NCBI RefSeq assembly: GCF_963668385.1
Contig: NZ_OY764327.1
Location: 1,116,001 to 1,180,000, forward strand
DNA length: 64,000 bases
Direction of reading: 5' to 3'
From: an uncultured Carboxylicivirga sp.
GTDB taxonomy: Bacteria; Bacteroidota; Bacteroidia; Bacteroidales; Marinilabiliaceae
Shown: positions 36,619 through 45,599 of the stretch, piece after piece
How positions within the stretch are numbered: position 1 is the stretch's first letter
Layout: each line of letters starts with the position of its first letter
Made by a program: the position numbers and the translations under genes
Notes under the pieces: generated by a model
Told to the model about the DNA's origin: nothing
Database searches by the model: none
What the model saw: the letters and a program-made list of their open reading frames with translations, nothing else

Positions 36619-37299
36619 TTATTGTTCTGAATCCGTAAATTTATAACCAACTCCGTACACGTTACGAATATAATCTCCACAGCCAGCTTTAAGTAACTTC
36701 TTTCTAAGATTTTTAATATGCGTGTATATGAAGTCATCAGTAAAACCATAATCCATAAAATCCTTCGACATATGTTCGCCTATACCTGTTTTGGTAAGTA
36801 CCCTGTTTTTGTTGGCAATGAAATAAACCAATAAGTCAAACTCTCTTTTAGTAAGATCAACAGGTTGACTATTAACAGTAACCATTATTTTATCTGGAAT
36901 TACGGTTAACTCATTAAATTCAATTTTATCATCGCCTTTAAAATGAACCCTTCTAATAACCGATTTTAATCGTGCATTTAGTTCTGCCATTTGAAAAGGT
37001 TTGGTAAGATAATCATCCGCACCTAACTCTAATCCTTCAATTTTATTACTAAGGCTATCCCGGGCCGATACAATGATGATACCACTATTCATTCCCTTGC
37101 TTTTGACTTTTCGTACAACTTCAAGGCCGTTGCCATCGGGTAAATTTAAGTCAAGTACAATGATATCAAAGACAGAATCAACCAAGTATAATGCATCGTT
37201 CAACCGGCTTACCGATTCGCATATGTGCCCTTCGGATTGAAGAAAGTTATGAATACTTTGTGATAATTCGGGTTCGTCTTCAACAATAAGTATCTTCAT
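36619..37299 (-). CDS. OmpR-family response regulator
   Basis: A 226-residue regulator with a receiver domain (acidic Glu7-Asp8, phospho-acceptor Asp50 in VLDLNLPDGNG, Lys100 in LTKPF) and a winged-helix OmpR-type DNA-binding domain (LTKREFDLLVYFIANKNRVLTK, FIYTHIKNLRKKL, YIRNVYGVGYKF). It is paired with the histidine kinase two genes downstream. The gap to the 4-TM gene upstream is only 31 bases, placing it in the hemG transcript. Confidence 0.95.
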   Translation of the reverse strand: MKILIVEDEPELSQSIHNFLQSEGHICESVSRLNDALYLVDSVFDIIVLDLNLPDGNGLEVVRKVKSKGMNSGIIIVSARDSLSNKIEGLELGADDYLTKPFQMAELNARLKSVIRRVHFKGDDKIEFNELTVIPDKIMVTVNSQPVDLTKREFDLLVYFIANKNRVLTKTGIGEHMSKDFMDYGFTDDFIYTHIKNLRKKLLKAGCGDYIRNVYGVGYKFTDSEQ

Positions 37300-37330
37300 A
37301 AATATTTATTCCTATTGTTCGTTTCTTTAT

Positions 37331-37777
37331 TTAAATAGCATGTCGAATAACATTCATGGCCATTGAAACCATTATCATACCGCACGCCACACCAAAATAC
37401 AAAAGATTTTTTTTATAAATAATGATGGAATTCTTGCTCTGGCGTGCAAATATCCATCCAATATGACTTATTACTAAAGTAAACAACATCAATATAAAAT
37501 GTTCAACAGCCCAAAAACGACTTCGTAATTCAGTGCGTTTCATAAGGTCAATCTGACCATGGGTGTAATCGATCATATAAAAAACAAACAGAGTTGAACC
37601 CAATATAAACTGTACATACAGCAACACCGTAACCCATTGGGGTAATTTCACATCCCAATCGGATACTTCTATTTTTTTTATAAGTCCATACGCTGCTCTG
37701 AATACTATTATACAAGTAACCAAACAAGCCAGAATACTTGTAATAATATGTAATATTAAAATAATGGTACGTATCAT
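37331..37777 (-). CDS. four-helix membrane protein, possible heme/cytochrome-b-like
   Basis: A 148-residue protein with four hydrophobic helices. Histidines lie in helices at His10 (LHIITS), His93 (AVEHFIL) and His105 (SHIGW), plus His73 and His146. The layout (His in helix 1, LQ/VQFILG in helix 2, RFWAVEHF and a helix-3 His) resembles small 4-TM proteins annotated as cytochrome b in Bacteroidota, so axial heme ligation is plausible but unproven. Its ATG overlaps the hemG stop codon (ATGA), so it is translationally coupled to a heme-biosynthesis gene. Confidence 0.7.
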   Translation of the reverse strand: MIRTIILILHIITSILACLVTCIIVFRAAYGLIKKIEVSDWDVKLPQWVTVLLYVQFILGSTLFVFYMIDYTHGQIDLMKRTELRSRFWAVEHFILMLFTLVISHIGWIFARQSKNSIIIYKKNLLYFGVACGMIMVSMAMNVIRHAI

Positions 37778-39147
37778 TCCATTATCTTTTCAGATATATT
37801 TGTAGCTTGACGAATACGGTCGGCCATACCAATACCATCTCTTAAATTACCGGCAATAAATAACCCTTTGTATCGATTTTGAACCTTTTCAATTGCGTTT
37901 AAACGATTGTCGCTATTAATGGCATATTGAGGAATGGCATGAGAATATCGCATGATGTCAATCATCGAAGGATTGAAATTTTTTAGTTTCATCGGACCTT
38001 TAATCTCTTTCTCCAGCACTTTTAATAACTCATCATCGTTAAGATCGCATAGCTGCTCGTTTCGAACACCTCCCATAAATACAGATAGTAGAACACCATC
38101 TTTGGGAGCACGGTTTTTAAACAGAGATGACATAAACAGAACACCTAATATATCACGATTCTCTTTATGAGGCACGAGTCCACCAAATCCATTTAACTCA
38201 AATCCATCCCACTTGTCGAAACCCAATGCAACTTCAACAACTCGAGCATATTTTAGGTTGGTTAAATGACCCATGTCTTCTTTATTGATAAAAGGGAATA
38301 ATTCTTTTAGACCAACAGCTCCAATTGTACTAACCACTTTGTCGGCCGTAACAGTTATTTTTTTTCCATTATCAAAATAAGATATTGAAAAACCACCATC
38401 TGCAAGAGGGGTAACTTCAGTGTTGTTTACACCCAATTTAAAATTTGATTTACCAGCACTATCATATAAGGCATCTGTTAATCGACTTAGGCCTCCTTCG
38501 ATTGAGAAGACTGCACGATCAACTCTTTGTTCTAATGCTGTTTTAGGTTCCTTTTTCTTTTTGATAGAGCCTAAAATAAAACTACCATACTTTTGCTCAA
38601 GGTTATATAATTTAGGCATTGCATGGCGTGTAATAAGAAGGGATGGATCGCCAGCGTAAATTCCCAGTATAAACGGATCGATGGCATAATCCAGAAAACT
38701 TTTTCCCATTCTTCGTTTTACCATATCGGCCAACGACTCGTTGGGATTGGTTCCTGGTTTACGGAATGGTTCCCCCAGAATACGGAATTTATCGTTTAGT
38801 TTAAATAAAGGAGTTCCAATTGCAGAAAAAGGACCTTGGGGAATAGCTCTCCATTTTCCCCCTTTCATGATAAAACGTGTATTAACTACTTTATTGCCTT
38901 TTTCAACTGTAATAGAATCTTTTAAATCATCGAATAAAGCAACTGCCTCGGGATGTGAAACAACCCCAGTATTTGGGCCCGATTCATATACAAAACCATT
39001 CTTACTTTTTGTGTGAATTACCCCTCCATGTCTGTCTTTTTTTTCAAGAACCAGAAAGTTGATGTGCTTTTTATTTAATTGATGTGCTAAAGTTAAACCT
39101 GTTACTCCAGCTCCTAAAACAACAACAGAAAAATGTTGATTATCCAT
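37774..39147 (-). CDS. hemG: protoporphyrinogen oxidase (HemG/HemY type)
   Basis: A 457-residue FAD-dependent oxidase of the HemY/PPOX type, converting protoporphyrinogen IX to protoporphyrin IX. The dinucleotide motif VVLGAGVTGLTLAHQL (9-24) and LEKKDRHGGVIHT start the protein. GPNTGVVSHPEA, FVLGSIKKK-type segments and the C-terminal FIAGNLRDGIGMADRI complete the FAD fold. It is the first gene of the minus-strand run ending with the two-component system. No promoter box is obvious in the 170 bases upstream. Confidence 0.9.
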   Translation of the reverse strand: MDNQHFSVVVLGAGVTGLTLAHQLNKKHINFLVLEKKDRHGGVIHTKSKNGFVYESGPNTGVVSHPEAVALFDDLKDSITVEKGNKVVNTRFIMKGGKWRAIPQGPFSAIGTPLFKLNDKFRILGEPFRKPGTNPNESLADMVKRRMGKSFLDYAIDPFILGIYAGDPSLLITRHAMPKLYNLEQKYGSFILGSIKKKKEPKTALEQRVDRAVFSIEGGLSRLTDALYDSAGKSNFKLGVNNTEVTPLADGGFSISYFDNGKKITVTADKVVSTIGAVGLKELFPFINKEDMGHLTNLKYARVVEVALGFDKWDGFELNGFGGLVPHKENRDILGVLFMSSLFKNRAPKDGVLLSVFMGGVRNEQLCDLNDDELLKVLEKEIKGPMKLKNFNPSMIDIMRYSHAIPQYAINSDNRLNAIEKVQNRYKGLFIAGNLRDGIGMADRIRQATNISEKIME

Positions 39148-39318
39148 TTAAATACTTTTGTTAAAGAAGAATGCTTAATTGTAGGTATGACTCTAAAACA
39201 TTCAACAATTGATAATAGAACTATCTAAGTTTGGTTGGTATCAGCCATGCTGATTCAGCCAGCAAGATAGCCAGAATGGTTGAAATAGCCTTAAAAGATT
39301 TTCGGTTTTTAAAGTGTT

Positions 39319-41523
39319 TTATTTTACTGATACTTCTACATCAAATTTTGGTGATTTAAGTTGTTCCGGTATATTTCTCAAATCAGAAATACGTACATCT
39401 ATCGAAGTTGAATCAACTTGGCGTTCATCAATCAGATAATACCTAACCAATTCTGTTCTAGCGTTAAGCAACTTATTAAAAGCATCGTCCAGTTCATCTT
39501 CGCCAATTAGTTTACGACATGCTGTAGGTAGCGTAAGTGTATCGGCTCCGGCTACATCTTTTTTCAGATAACGTAACAATGAAGGGTCTGATGAATTCAA
39601 ATTTTTAAGTAGCTGGTGATATTTCTCAAATTCTTTTTCGTTTGAAGGCTTAATTTTATTAACCAACATTTGCTTTTTAGCCATTGAAATAGCTAACGAG
39701 TCTTTTTCAACATCAACATATGTTTGTTGCGAAAAAGTAAAAATCAACTCCGGTTTTTTCGCTAAGATAGTTGCAATTTTATTCAAGGTTGCTTTTTGAT
39801 CAATATTCAACGAATCCTGTGCATATTCAAATGGCAGTGTTTCCAGTTCTTCAGGTTGTGTTGACACCAATTTCCCTAATGCATTAAATGGAGATGCCGC
39901 TGTTTTTATCATCAGGTTTAAAAAGGCTTTCCAAACTAATTTGCTAACACTAAAATCTGGATCAGTTGGATTACCTGAAACAGGCAGATTGATTGAAATC
40001 ACATCTTTTGGATCTTTCATTAAATATAACCCCAATTTAATTGGTGCTTTAATACCGGTTGTATCTTTGGTTTTAGATCCAAACTCCATTTCTTTTATGG
40101 TGATGTTATTTTCATTTATCATCTCCGCTTTAGTCATTTCAATGGATAAATCGTAGTTGAAATCACCTTTAGTAATTGGATAACAAATATAGTACTCGGT
40201 ATATGGAGAAAAGCCCATCAATCGCATCTTTTTGAGTTGAGCTTTAACTGACAAATTATAAGGGTCAACAAGGCTAAAAGTAGTTGATCCATCCAAATTA
40301 CCCTGATTGTTTAAGTTAACACTAAATTTAACTGGAACTTTATCGGCACTTTCGCTAACGCATCCTAAACTCACATCAATATCTTTTAAATCGTATTGAA
40401 AAGGTCGATTTAAAGTATTATCGGTAAATAGTACTTTTGCTCCCTGTACATTAATACTATCAATTCTATAAGTAAGGGGTATCGAATCTGTCTCGTTGGC
40501 AGCTGTTTCCTCTATTGCGGTAGAGTCGGTAACCAGATAGGCTTGAAAAACTCTCTCGATATTTGATTGATCTTTATTTAAAGTAGCAGTTAGTACAGGC
40601 TCTACAATGTCGATAGACGAAAGGTTATAACTAGCCCTGCCAAGATCTAATGAATCAAAATTAACGGCACCATGTTTTAGGGTGAAGAAATCTTTATTTC
40701 CGGGTTCCCACATTCTAAAAGTATCCACTGCTGCACTTCCCGAAACAATAATGTCTGATGTATTTTCTATATTTCCATCAATATTAATATTAGCATGAAA
40801 AAAACCTGATATTCCGTCAATATTTGCATATTGTTCAACGTAATTTGAAATAGGTTCAAGCGACATGTTTTGCATACCAATTGCCAAATGATATCGATTT
40901 AATTGATGATCAATATCGGCTCCAATACTTACCAACCCACGATTACCAAATTCAAACTCGGCACCCATCTCTGATTTTTGATTATCCCAAGCTATCTTGG
41001 GTAAATGTAAATCCAAATCATCAAATAAAAGTCGGTTATCTATTTGTTTATCGTAGAAATCTAATTTACCTCTGGTAAAATGAATATTATAAACCGAGAA
41101 ATGTAATGGCTTGGCAGGTAAAGTATCTGTAGGCTCTACAGTTGTACTATCATCAGCAGGAATAAGATCTGAGAAATTAAATACATCTCCATCTTGAATT
41201 ACATATGCATAAAGGCTATCAAGCTTTATGGTTGAAAACGAATATTCATTATGAATTAGTTTCCAAGGATCGAAATTGATATATAACTCTTTAAATCCAG
41301 CAAAAGTGTCTTTTTCATTGGTTTCATATGCAACCAAATCCGTAACACGAACAGCTACCTTAAAATAGTTGATATTAATATTTCCTAATTCTACTTTACG
41401 ACCAATAAGCTCTTTACTATTATTATTTACATAGCTCTTAATAATTGTTGAAAGAAAAAACAGGAAGACAAAAACGATGAAGAAAATACTTCCAAAAACA
41501 AGGGTGCGTTTTTTAATTTTCAT
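39319..41523 (-). CDS. DUF748 (AsmA-like) envelope protein
   Basis: A 734-residue protein with one N-terminal membrane helix (about 8-29) and a long periplasmic region of beta-strand repeats of AsmA/DUF748 character (LYINFDPWKLIHNEYSFSTIKLDS, YNIHFTRGKLDFYD, KAQLKKMRLMGFSPYTEYY). An OmpA-like or Asp/Lys-rich C-terminal domain with LIGEDELDDAFNKLLNARTELVRYYL is seen near residues 670-715. Such proteins are linked to envelope or outer-membrane lipid homeostasis. It is separated by about 170 bases from hemG. The ATG of MKIKKR is used. Confidence 0.85.
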   Translation of the reverse strand: MKIKKRTLVFGSIFFIVFVFLFFLSTIIKSYVNNNSKELIGRKVELGNININYFKVAVRVTDLVAYETNEKDTFAGFKELYINFDPWKLIHNEYSFSTIKLDSLYAYVIQDGDVFNFSDLIPADDSTTVEPTDTLPAKPLHFSVYNIHFTRGKLDFYDKQIDNRLLFDDLDLHLPKIAWDNQKSEMGAEFEFGNRGLVSIGADIDHQLNRYHLAIGMQNMSLEPISNYVEQYANIDGISGFFHANINIDGNIENTSDIIVSGSAAVDTFRMWEPGNKDFFTLKHGAVNFDSLDLGRASYNLSSIDIVEPVLTATLNKDQSNIERVFQAYLVTDSTAIEETAANETDSIPLTYRIDSINVQGAKVLFTDNTLNRPFQYDLKDIDVSLGCVSESADKVPVKFSVNLNNQGNLDGSTTFSLVDPYNLSVKAQLKKMRLMGFSPYTEYYICYPITKGDFNYDLSIEMTKAEMINENNITIKEMEFGSKTKDTTGIKAPIKLGLYLMKDPKDVISINLPVSGNPTDPDFSVSKLVWKAFLNLMIKTAASPFNALGKLVSTQPEELETLPFEYAQDSLNIDQKATLNKIATILAKKPELIFTFSQQTYVDVEKDSLAISMAKKQMLVNKIKPSNEKEFEKYHQLLKNLNSSDPSLLRYLKKDVAGADTLTLPTACRKLIGEDELDDAFNKLLNARTELVRYYLIDERQVDSTSIDVRISDLRNIPEQLKSPKFDVEVSVK

Positions 41524-41684
41524 ATGCAATAACTGAGTTATGTAAGGTTTCTTTTATTTCTACATGTAAAATTAGTAGAATTTTAGTACTTATCAAGGTA
41601 TATAAAACCGTACGTGTGATGGCATTTTAAAGTGTCATATGCATGAAGAAGTGATTTTTTAAACATTCATACAATATACAAATT

Positions 41685-41706
41685 AAATAGTGACCACTAT
41701 TTTTTT
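41685..41706 (+). terminator. orphan terminator-like hairpin 1
   Basis: AAATAGTG-AC-CACTATTT, eight-base inverted repeat followed by TTTT. No upstream plus-strand gene in range. Confidence 0.5.
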
Positions 41707-41712
41707 CAATTT

Positions 41713-41754
41713 AAAGCCTGATTGCTAATCCAGTAATCGGGCTTTATTTTTTTT
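41713..41754 (+). terminator. orphan terminator-like hairpin 2
   Basis: AAAGCCTGATT/AATCGGGCTTT, eleven pairs with one G-T and a 12-base loop, followed by a T-rich run (ATTTTTTTT). It is the stronger of the two and has no gene upstream on its strand. Confidence 0.6.
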
Positions 41755-41938
41755 AAATTAAAAATAATAGTAGTTCTTACTATAACTATCAATTAGTAAT
41801 AGTCATCAACATTTTACTCAGTTACATGTAATAAATGATGACAAATCTTGAAATAGCTTTTAATTTACTATTTATATTGACTTAATATCATTACTAACGA
41901 TGATATTATTTGGATCAATTAATGGATAATGACTATTT

Positions 41939-43534
41939 ATGAAATTAAGATTTGTACATATAGTACTAACTATTCTTTTGTTTTCATCATGTAATGTAAA
42001 AGAAAGATCAGTAAGTGTAGTGAGTCTTAACGTTAGATATGATAATGCAGATGATGGTATTAACCGTTGGGATAATCGTAAAGAACTAGTATTATCATTT
42101 TTCGAAGACGAATCTCCTGATATAATTGGATGCCAGGAGGTTCTTTCGCATCAACTGAATTATCTAAAAGAACACATGGCACAATACTGTTGTGTATCTG
42201 CAGGTAGAGAAGATGGGAAAGAAGCAGGAGAAATGGTTCCCGTTTTTTTCAAAAAAGATAAGTTTGAACTAATTTCATCGTCACATTTCTGGCTTTCGAA
42301 TACCCCTGAAATTGCAGGTAGTAAAAGCTGGGGAACACATTTTCCACGCATTGTTAGTTGGGTACAATTGAAAAATCTTGAGAATGGTTATATCTTCTAT
42401 GTGTTTAATACCCATTTAAGTCATATTAGTGAATTTGCCCGAACAGAGAGTGCTATTTTGTTATTAGATAAAATACAACTATTAGCAGGAGATGCACCTG
42501 TAATATTATTGGGAGATTTTAATTCAACTATTGATTCCGATTGCTATCAAACACTAACAGGTAGTTGGATTGACCAATCTCCATTATGGGATACACGTTT
42601 TGAAAATCTGGATATTAAACCTGAGACGCATACAACTTATAATGGCTTTGAGAATGATAAATACAACCTGAATATCGATCACATTTTTGTAAGTAGTAAA
42701 TTCTTAGTCCAATCGTTTAACACCTATCCTATTAAGAAAAAAGATGTCTTTATTTCAGATCATTATCCTGTAAAAGCTGTTTTACTATTTAGTTTAAATG
42801 ATAAGAAAAAAAGTGGTGAACCTAAGGAGTTAATACCTTCTTTACCGGATCCGGTCATTGATGGAGATAATATAGTGTTTTCGAAAAAAACAAGTATTTC
42901 TATCACCACACCAGAAAATCATGCAGCAATATATTATACTCTTGATGGTTCTTTACCAGATACAAGTTCTAGCCTTTATTCTTCACCTATTAAATTAAAC
43001 AAAACTTCAACAATCAGTGCGTTTGCATATGAATATGGAAAAAAATCATCTAATGTTGTTTCAAAAACATTTATCCGTAAAGGAAAAGCTAGTGGAAAAG
43101 TAATTAATATCTTTCCACCAAAGATAGATTTCAATTCAAATGATTATGAATTTCTTTTCAATCAAAAATATGGTAATAAGAACAGCATTGATAATTGGTT
43201 GAAAATTGAAGACAGTACATTAGTTGTCACCCTAAGACTTAATAAACTAATTCAGATCAATGAACTATATATTTCACATTTAAGTCAACCTCAACTAGGA
43301 ATTGTTAGTCCTAAATCCATTAATATTAGCGTTTCTGTTAATGGTAAAAACTACGAAGATTATGGTTTTGTTAATCTTGTCCCCTCAACAGATGCTGAGG
43401 AAAACAAAAACTTGCTAACACAGATCAGCGGTCAAAAATTCGCTAGATATGTTAAAATCAAATTTATCAATCCGAATTTAACTATCAATAAATTAACATC
43501 AAAGCTAATGATTGATGAAATAGTGGTACTTTGA
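41939..43534 (+). CDS. EEP-fold lipoprotein with chitobiase-C-like and F5/8-type C domains
   Basis: A 531-residue lipoprotein (lipobox LFSSC, Cys18). Residues about 25-285 form an endonuclease/exonuclease/phosphatase domain (VVSLNVRYDNADDGINRW, IIGCQEVLSHQ, NTHLSH, LLGDFNST, ISDHYPV) with all catalytic residues. A CHB_HEX_C-like beta domain (about 300-375; AAIYYTLDGSLPD, STISAFAYE) and a discoidin-like C-terminal region (about 430-530; ISVSVNGKNYEDYGF, FARYVKIKF) follow. The EEP domain resembles secreted Bacteroidota nuclease/phosphatase proteins acting on nucleotides or lipids. The C-terminal domains suggest surface glycan binding. Confidence 0.88.
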   Translation: MKLRFVHIVLTILLFSSCNVKERSVSVVSLNVRYDNADDGINRWDNRKELVLSFFEDESPDIIGCQEVLSHQLNYLKEHMAQYCCVSAGREDGKEAGEMVPVFFKKDKFELISSSHFWLSNTPEIAGSKSWGTHFPRIVSWVQLKNLENGYIFYVFNTHLSHISEFARTESAILLLDKIQLLAGDAPVILLGDFNSTIDSDCYQTLTGSWIDQSPLWDTRFENLDIKPETHTTYNGFENDKYNLNIDHIFVSSKFLVQSFNTYPIKKKDVFISDHYPVKAVLLFSLNDKKKSGEPKELIPSLPDPVIDGDNIVFSKKTSISITTPENHAAIYYTLDGSLPDTSSSLYSSPIKLNKTSTISAFAYEYGKKSSNVVSKTFIRKGKASGKVINIFPPKIDFNSNDYEFLFNQKYGNKNSIDNWLKIEDSTLVVTLRLNKLIQINELYISHLSQPQLGIVSPKSINISVSVNGKNYEDYGFVNLVPSTDAEENKNLLTQISGQKFARYVKIKFINPNLTINKLTSKLMIDEIVVL

Positions 43535-44332
43535 TTAATCATCAATTTGTACCAAATAACCACTATGCCGACGAATATTAATTACTCTATCGTTATCAAA
43601 TAATAAGTATTGACCTTTTATTCCTTGCAGAACACCCTCAATAGATGCTTCCTTATCGAAAGTTACTGATTGTGGTTTAAGTGGATATTGATTTACCGGA
43701 TAATATAATTGTAAGGCTTCGTCTGTCGAGTATGCATATTTTTGCAATTCTGCCGGTAATAGTTCTATGGCCTTTTTCTTTTCATCTAAAAGATCAATAT
43801 CCTCTGCTAAAATATTTTTCAACATATTTCTCCAATTTGTTTTATCAGAGAAATACTGTTTAAGATATGATTCTATTACACCTGCTATATGACGGTTTGG
43901 TGTCTCGGCAATAATAATAGCTTTCCACGCACCTTGGTCAATCCAACGGGTAGGTATTTGTGTGTTTCGAGTAACACCAACTTTTATCCCAGAGGCCACT
44001 GCTAAATACACATAATGAGGAATGAGACAATGGTTTTGCGCCCATTCCTGATTTCGTGATTCTCCTAGATGTGCCCTGCATTTTTCTGGGTTTAAAACAC
44101 ATTCTTCTGCTTCGGGGGCTGTTTGAAAACAACTGTAGCAAAATCCCTGAGCAAATGATTTAGAAGTAACTTTGCCACAGGAGATGCAATTAATCTGATT
44201 TTTATAAACAAGTTTAATCGGTTTGCCAATGTAATCATTCATATTAATGGAAGTATCACCCATTACTAATTTGTATTGAATTGTATCATTTTCAATACTA
44301 GTGCGCATTTTCAAAAGATTCCCCTGGGCCAT
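43535..44332 (-). CDS. DUF2797 domain protein
   Basis: A 265-residue cytosolic protein of the DUF2797 family. Zinc-binding pairs CISCGK (about 49-54) and CYSCF (about 66-70) and a later Cys/His cluster (ECVLNPEKCRAHLGESRNQEWAQNHC) precede a core with VYLAVASGIKVGVTR and RWIDQGAWKAIII. That core has a distant GIY-YIG-like look, but catalytic residues are not evident. Function unknown. Its ATG directly abuts the stop codon of the U32 peptidase gene, so it is the last gene of the GT9 operon; the convergent EEP gene abuts its stop. Confidence 0.85.
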   Translation of the reverse strand: MAQGNLLKMRTSIENDTIQYKLVMGDTSINMNDYIGKPIKLVYKNQINCISCGKVTSKSFAQGFCYSCFQTAPEAEECVLNPEKCRAHLGESRNQEWAQNHCLIPHYVYLAVASGIKVGVTRNTQIPTRWIDQGAWKAIIIAETPNRHIAGVIESYLKQYFSDKTNWRNMLKNILAEDIDLLDEKKKAIELLPAELQKYAYSTDEALQLYYPVNQYPLKPQSVTFDKEASIEGVLQGIKGQYLLFDNDRVINIRRHSGYLVQIDD

Positions 44333-45592
44333 TTATTGATTATTTAAAGTTTCGGTAAGCTTATATAATTTATCTGAACGTCGGATTTTCATATCAACAG
44401 GCATACTGAATCGTTCACCTTTTTTTGTTACTTCAACCGACTCCAGATCAACTCTGAGTTCAGAAACCTTCATTTGAACAACACCGGTTGTGGGGCCAGT
44501 TATTAACACTTCATCTCCTACTTTTAATGATTGAGTTTCCATCAAAAATTCAGCAACCCCTAATTTAGGAAAATAATTCATGCCTTTACCAATGTAGGTT
44601 TTCTTCTTGGTAGCTTTTGAACCATAGTTATGGCTCCATTCACCTAAACGTTGGCCAAGGTAATAACCATCCCAAAAACCACGATTAAATACTTCCGACA
44701 GCTTAGCATCCCACTTTTGTATCTTTTCATCATTATATGAACCATCTAATACCGCCGAAATAGCTTCACTATAGCACTGGCAAACATTTTTAACATACTC
44801 AGCAGATCGCGCTCTTCCTTCAATCTTGAAAACCCTAACTCCAGCATCAATCATCTTATTCATAAAATGAATGGTTTTCAAGTCCTTTGGAGACATGATG
44901 TATTCATTCTCGAGGCTCATTTGTTTCCCCGTTTCTTTCTCTGTTACCTCATATCCTCTTCTACAAGGCTGTAAACAACTACCTCTGTTAGCCGACGAAT
45001 TTAATTGATGAAGACTGATATAACATTTACCCGAAGTGGCCATACATAAAGCTCCATGAGCAAACATTTCAATTTGAATAAGTTCGCCTTTGGGTCCACG
45101 AATATCTTCATCAATAATAGTTTGGTGGATGCTTTTAACCTGATCCATATTTAATTCGCGAGCCAGAACAACAACATCAGCAAAATGGCTATAGAACTTT
45201 AAAGTTTCAACGTTAGATATATTTACTTGTGTTGATATATGTACTTCAACTCCTTTTTGATGAGCATAATTAATGGCAGCCTGATCAGAAGCTATGATGG
45301 CAGTAACCTCCATTTCCTTAGCTACATCAATTATTTCGCGCATTAAATCCAATTCTTCGTTGAAAATAACAACGTTAACAGTTAGATAAGTCTTGATACC
45401 ATTCTCCTTAGCTATCTGAACAATTTTTCTTAAATCTTCGGTACTAAAATTATGCGATGATCTTGATCGCATATTAAGTTGTTCGATACCAAAATAAACA
45501 GAATCAGCTCCCCCTTGAATTGCTGCCTGCAGTGATTCGTATGAACCAACAGGTGCCATAATTTCAAAATCTTCCCTTTTCAAATCTTTCAT
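44333..45592 (-). CDS. peptidase U32 family protein (TrhP/RlhA-like)
   Basis: A 419-residue protein of the U32 family. Family members TrhP and RlhA act in RNA hydroxylation (5-hydroxyuridine in tRNA, or 23S rRNA cytidine) using prephenate rather than as proteases. Conserved parts: MAPVGSYESLQAAIQGGADSVYFG (N-terminal barrel), the Cys-rich CMATSGKCYISLHQ...NRGSCLQPCRRGY (around 200-225) and KIEGRARSAEYV. Size and layout are nearest to the YegQ/TrhP type. The 7-base gap to the sulfatase upstream places it in the glycan operon, an odd partner for an RNA-modifying enzyme. Confidence 0.85.
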   Translation of the reverse strand: MKDLKREDFEIMAPVGSYESLQAAIQGGADSVYFGIEQLNMRSRSSHNFSTEDLRKIVQIAKENGIKTYLTVNVVIFNEELDLMREIIDVAKEMEVTAIIASDQAAINYAHQKGVEVHISTQVNISNVETLKFYSHFADVVVLARELNMDQVKSIHQTIIDEDIRGPKGELIQIEMFAHGALCMATSGKCYISLHQLNSSANRGSCLQPCRRGYEVTEKETGKQMSLENEYIMSPKDLKTIHFMNKMIDAGVRVFKIEGRARSAEYVKNVCQCYSEAISAVLDGSYNDEKIQKWDAKLSEVFNRGFWDGYYLGQRLGEWSHNYGSKATKKKTYIGKGMNYFPKLGVAEFLMETQSLKVGDEVLITGPTTGVVQMKVSELRVDLESVEVTKKGERFSMPVDMKIRRSDKLYKLTETLNNQ

Positions 45593-45599
45593 CTTACTA

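Larger units (their letters stand above)
41524..41938. other. divergent intergenic region with two terminator-like hairpins
   Basis: Lies between two divergent genes (DUF748 on minus, EEP lipoprotein on plus), yet carries two hairpins with T-runs on the plus strand (41685-41706 and 41713-41754). Terminators are not expected here unless a short plus-strand transcript starts inside the region. No reading frame of credible length is present. Very AT-rich otherwise. Confidence 0.5.
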
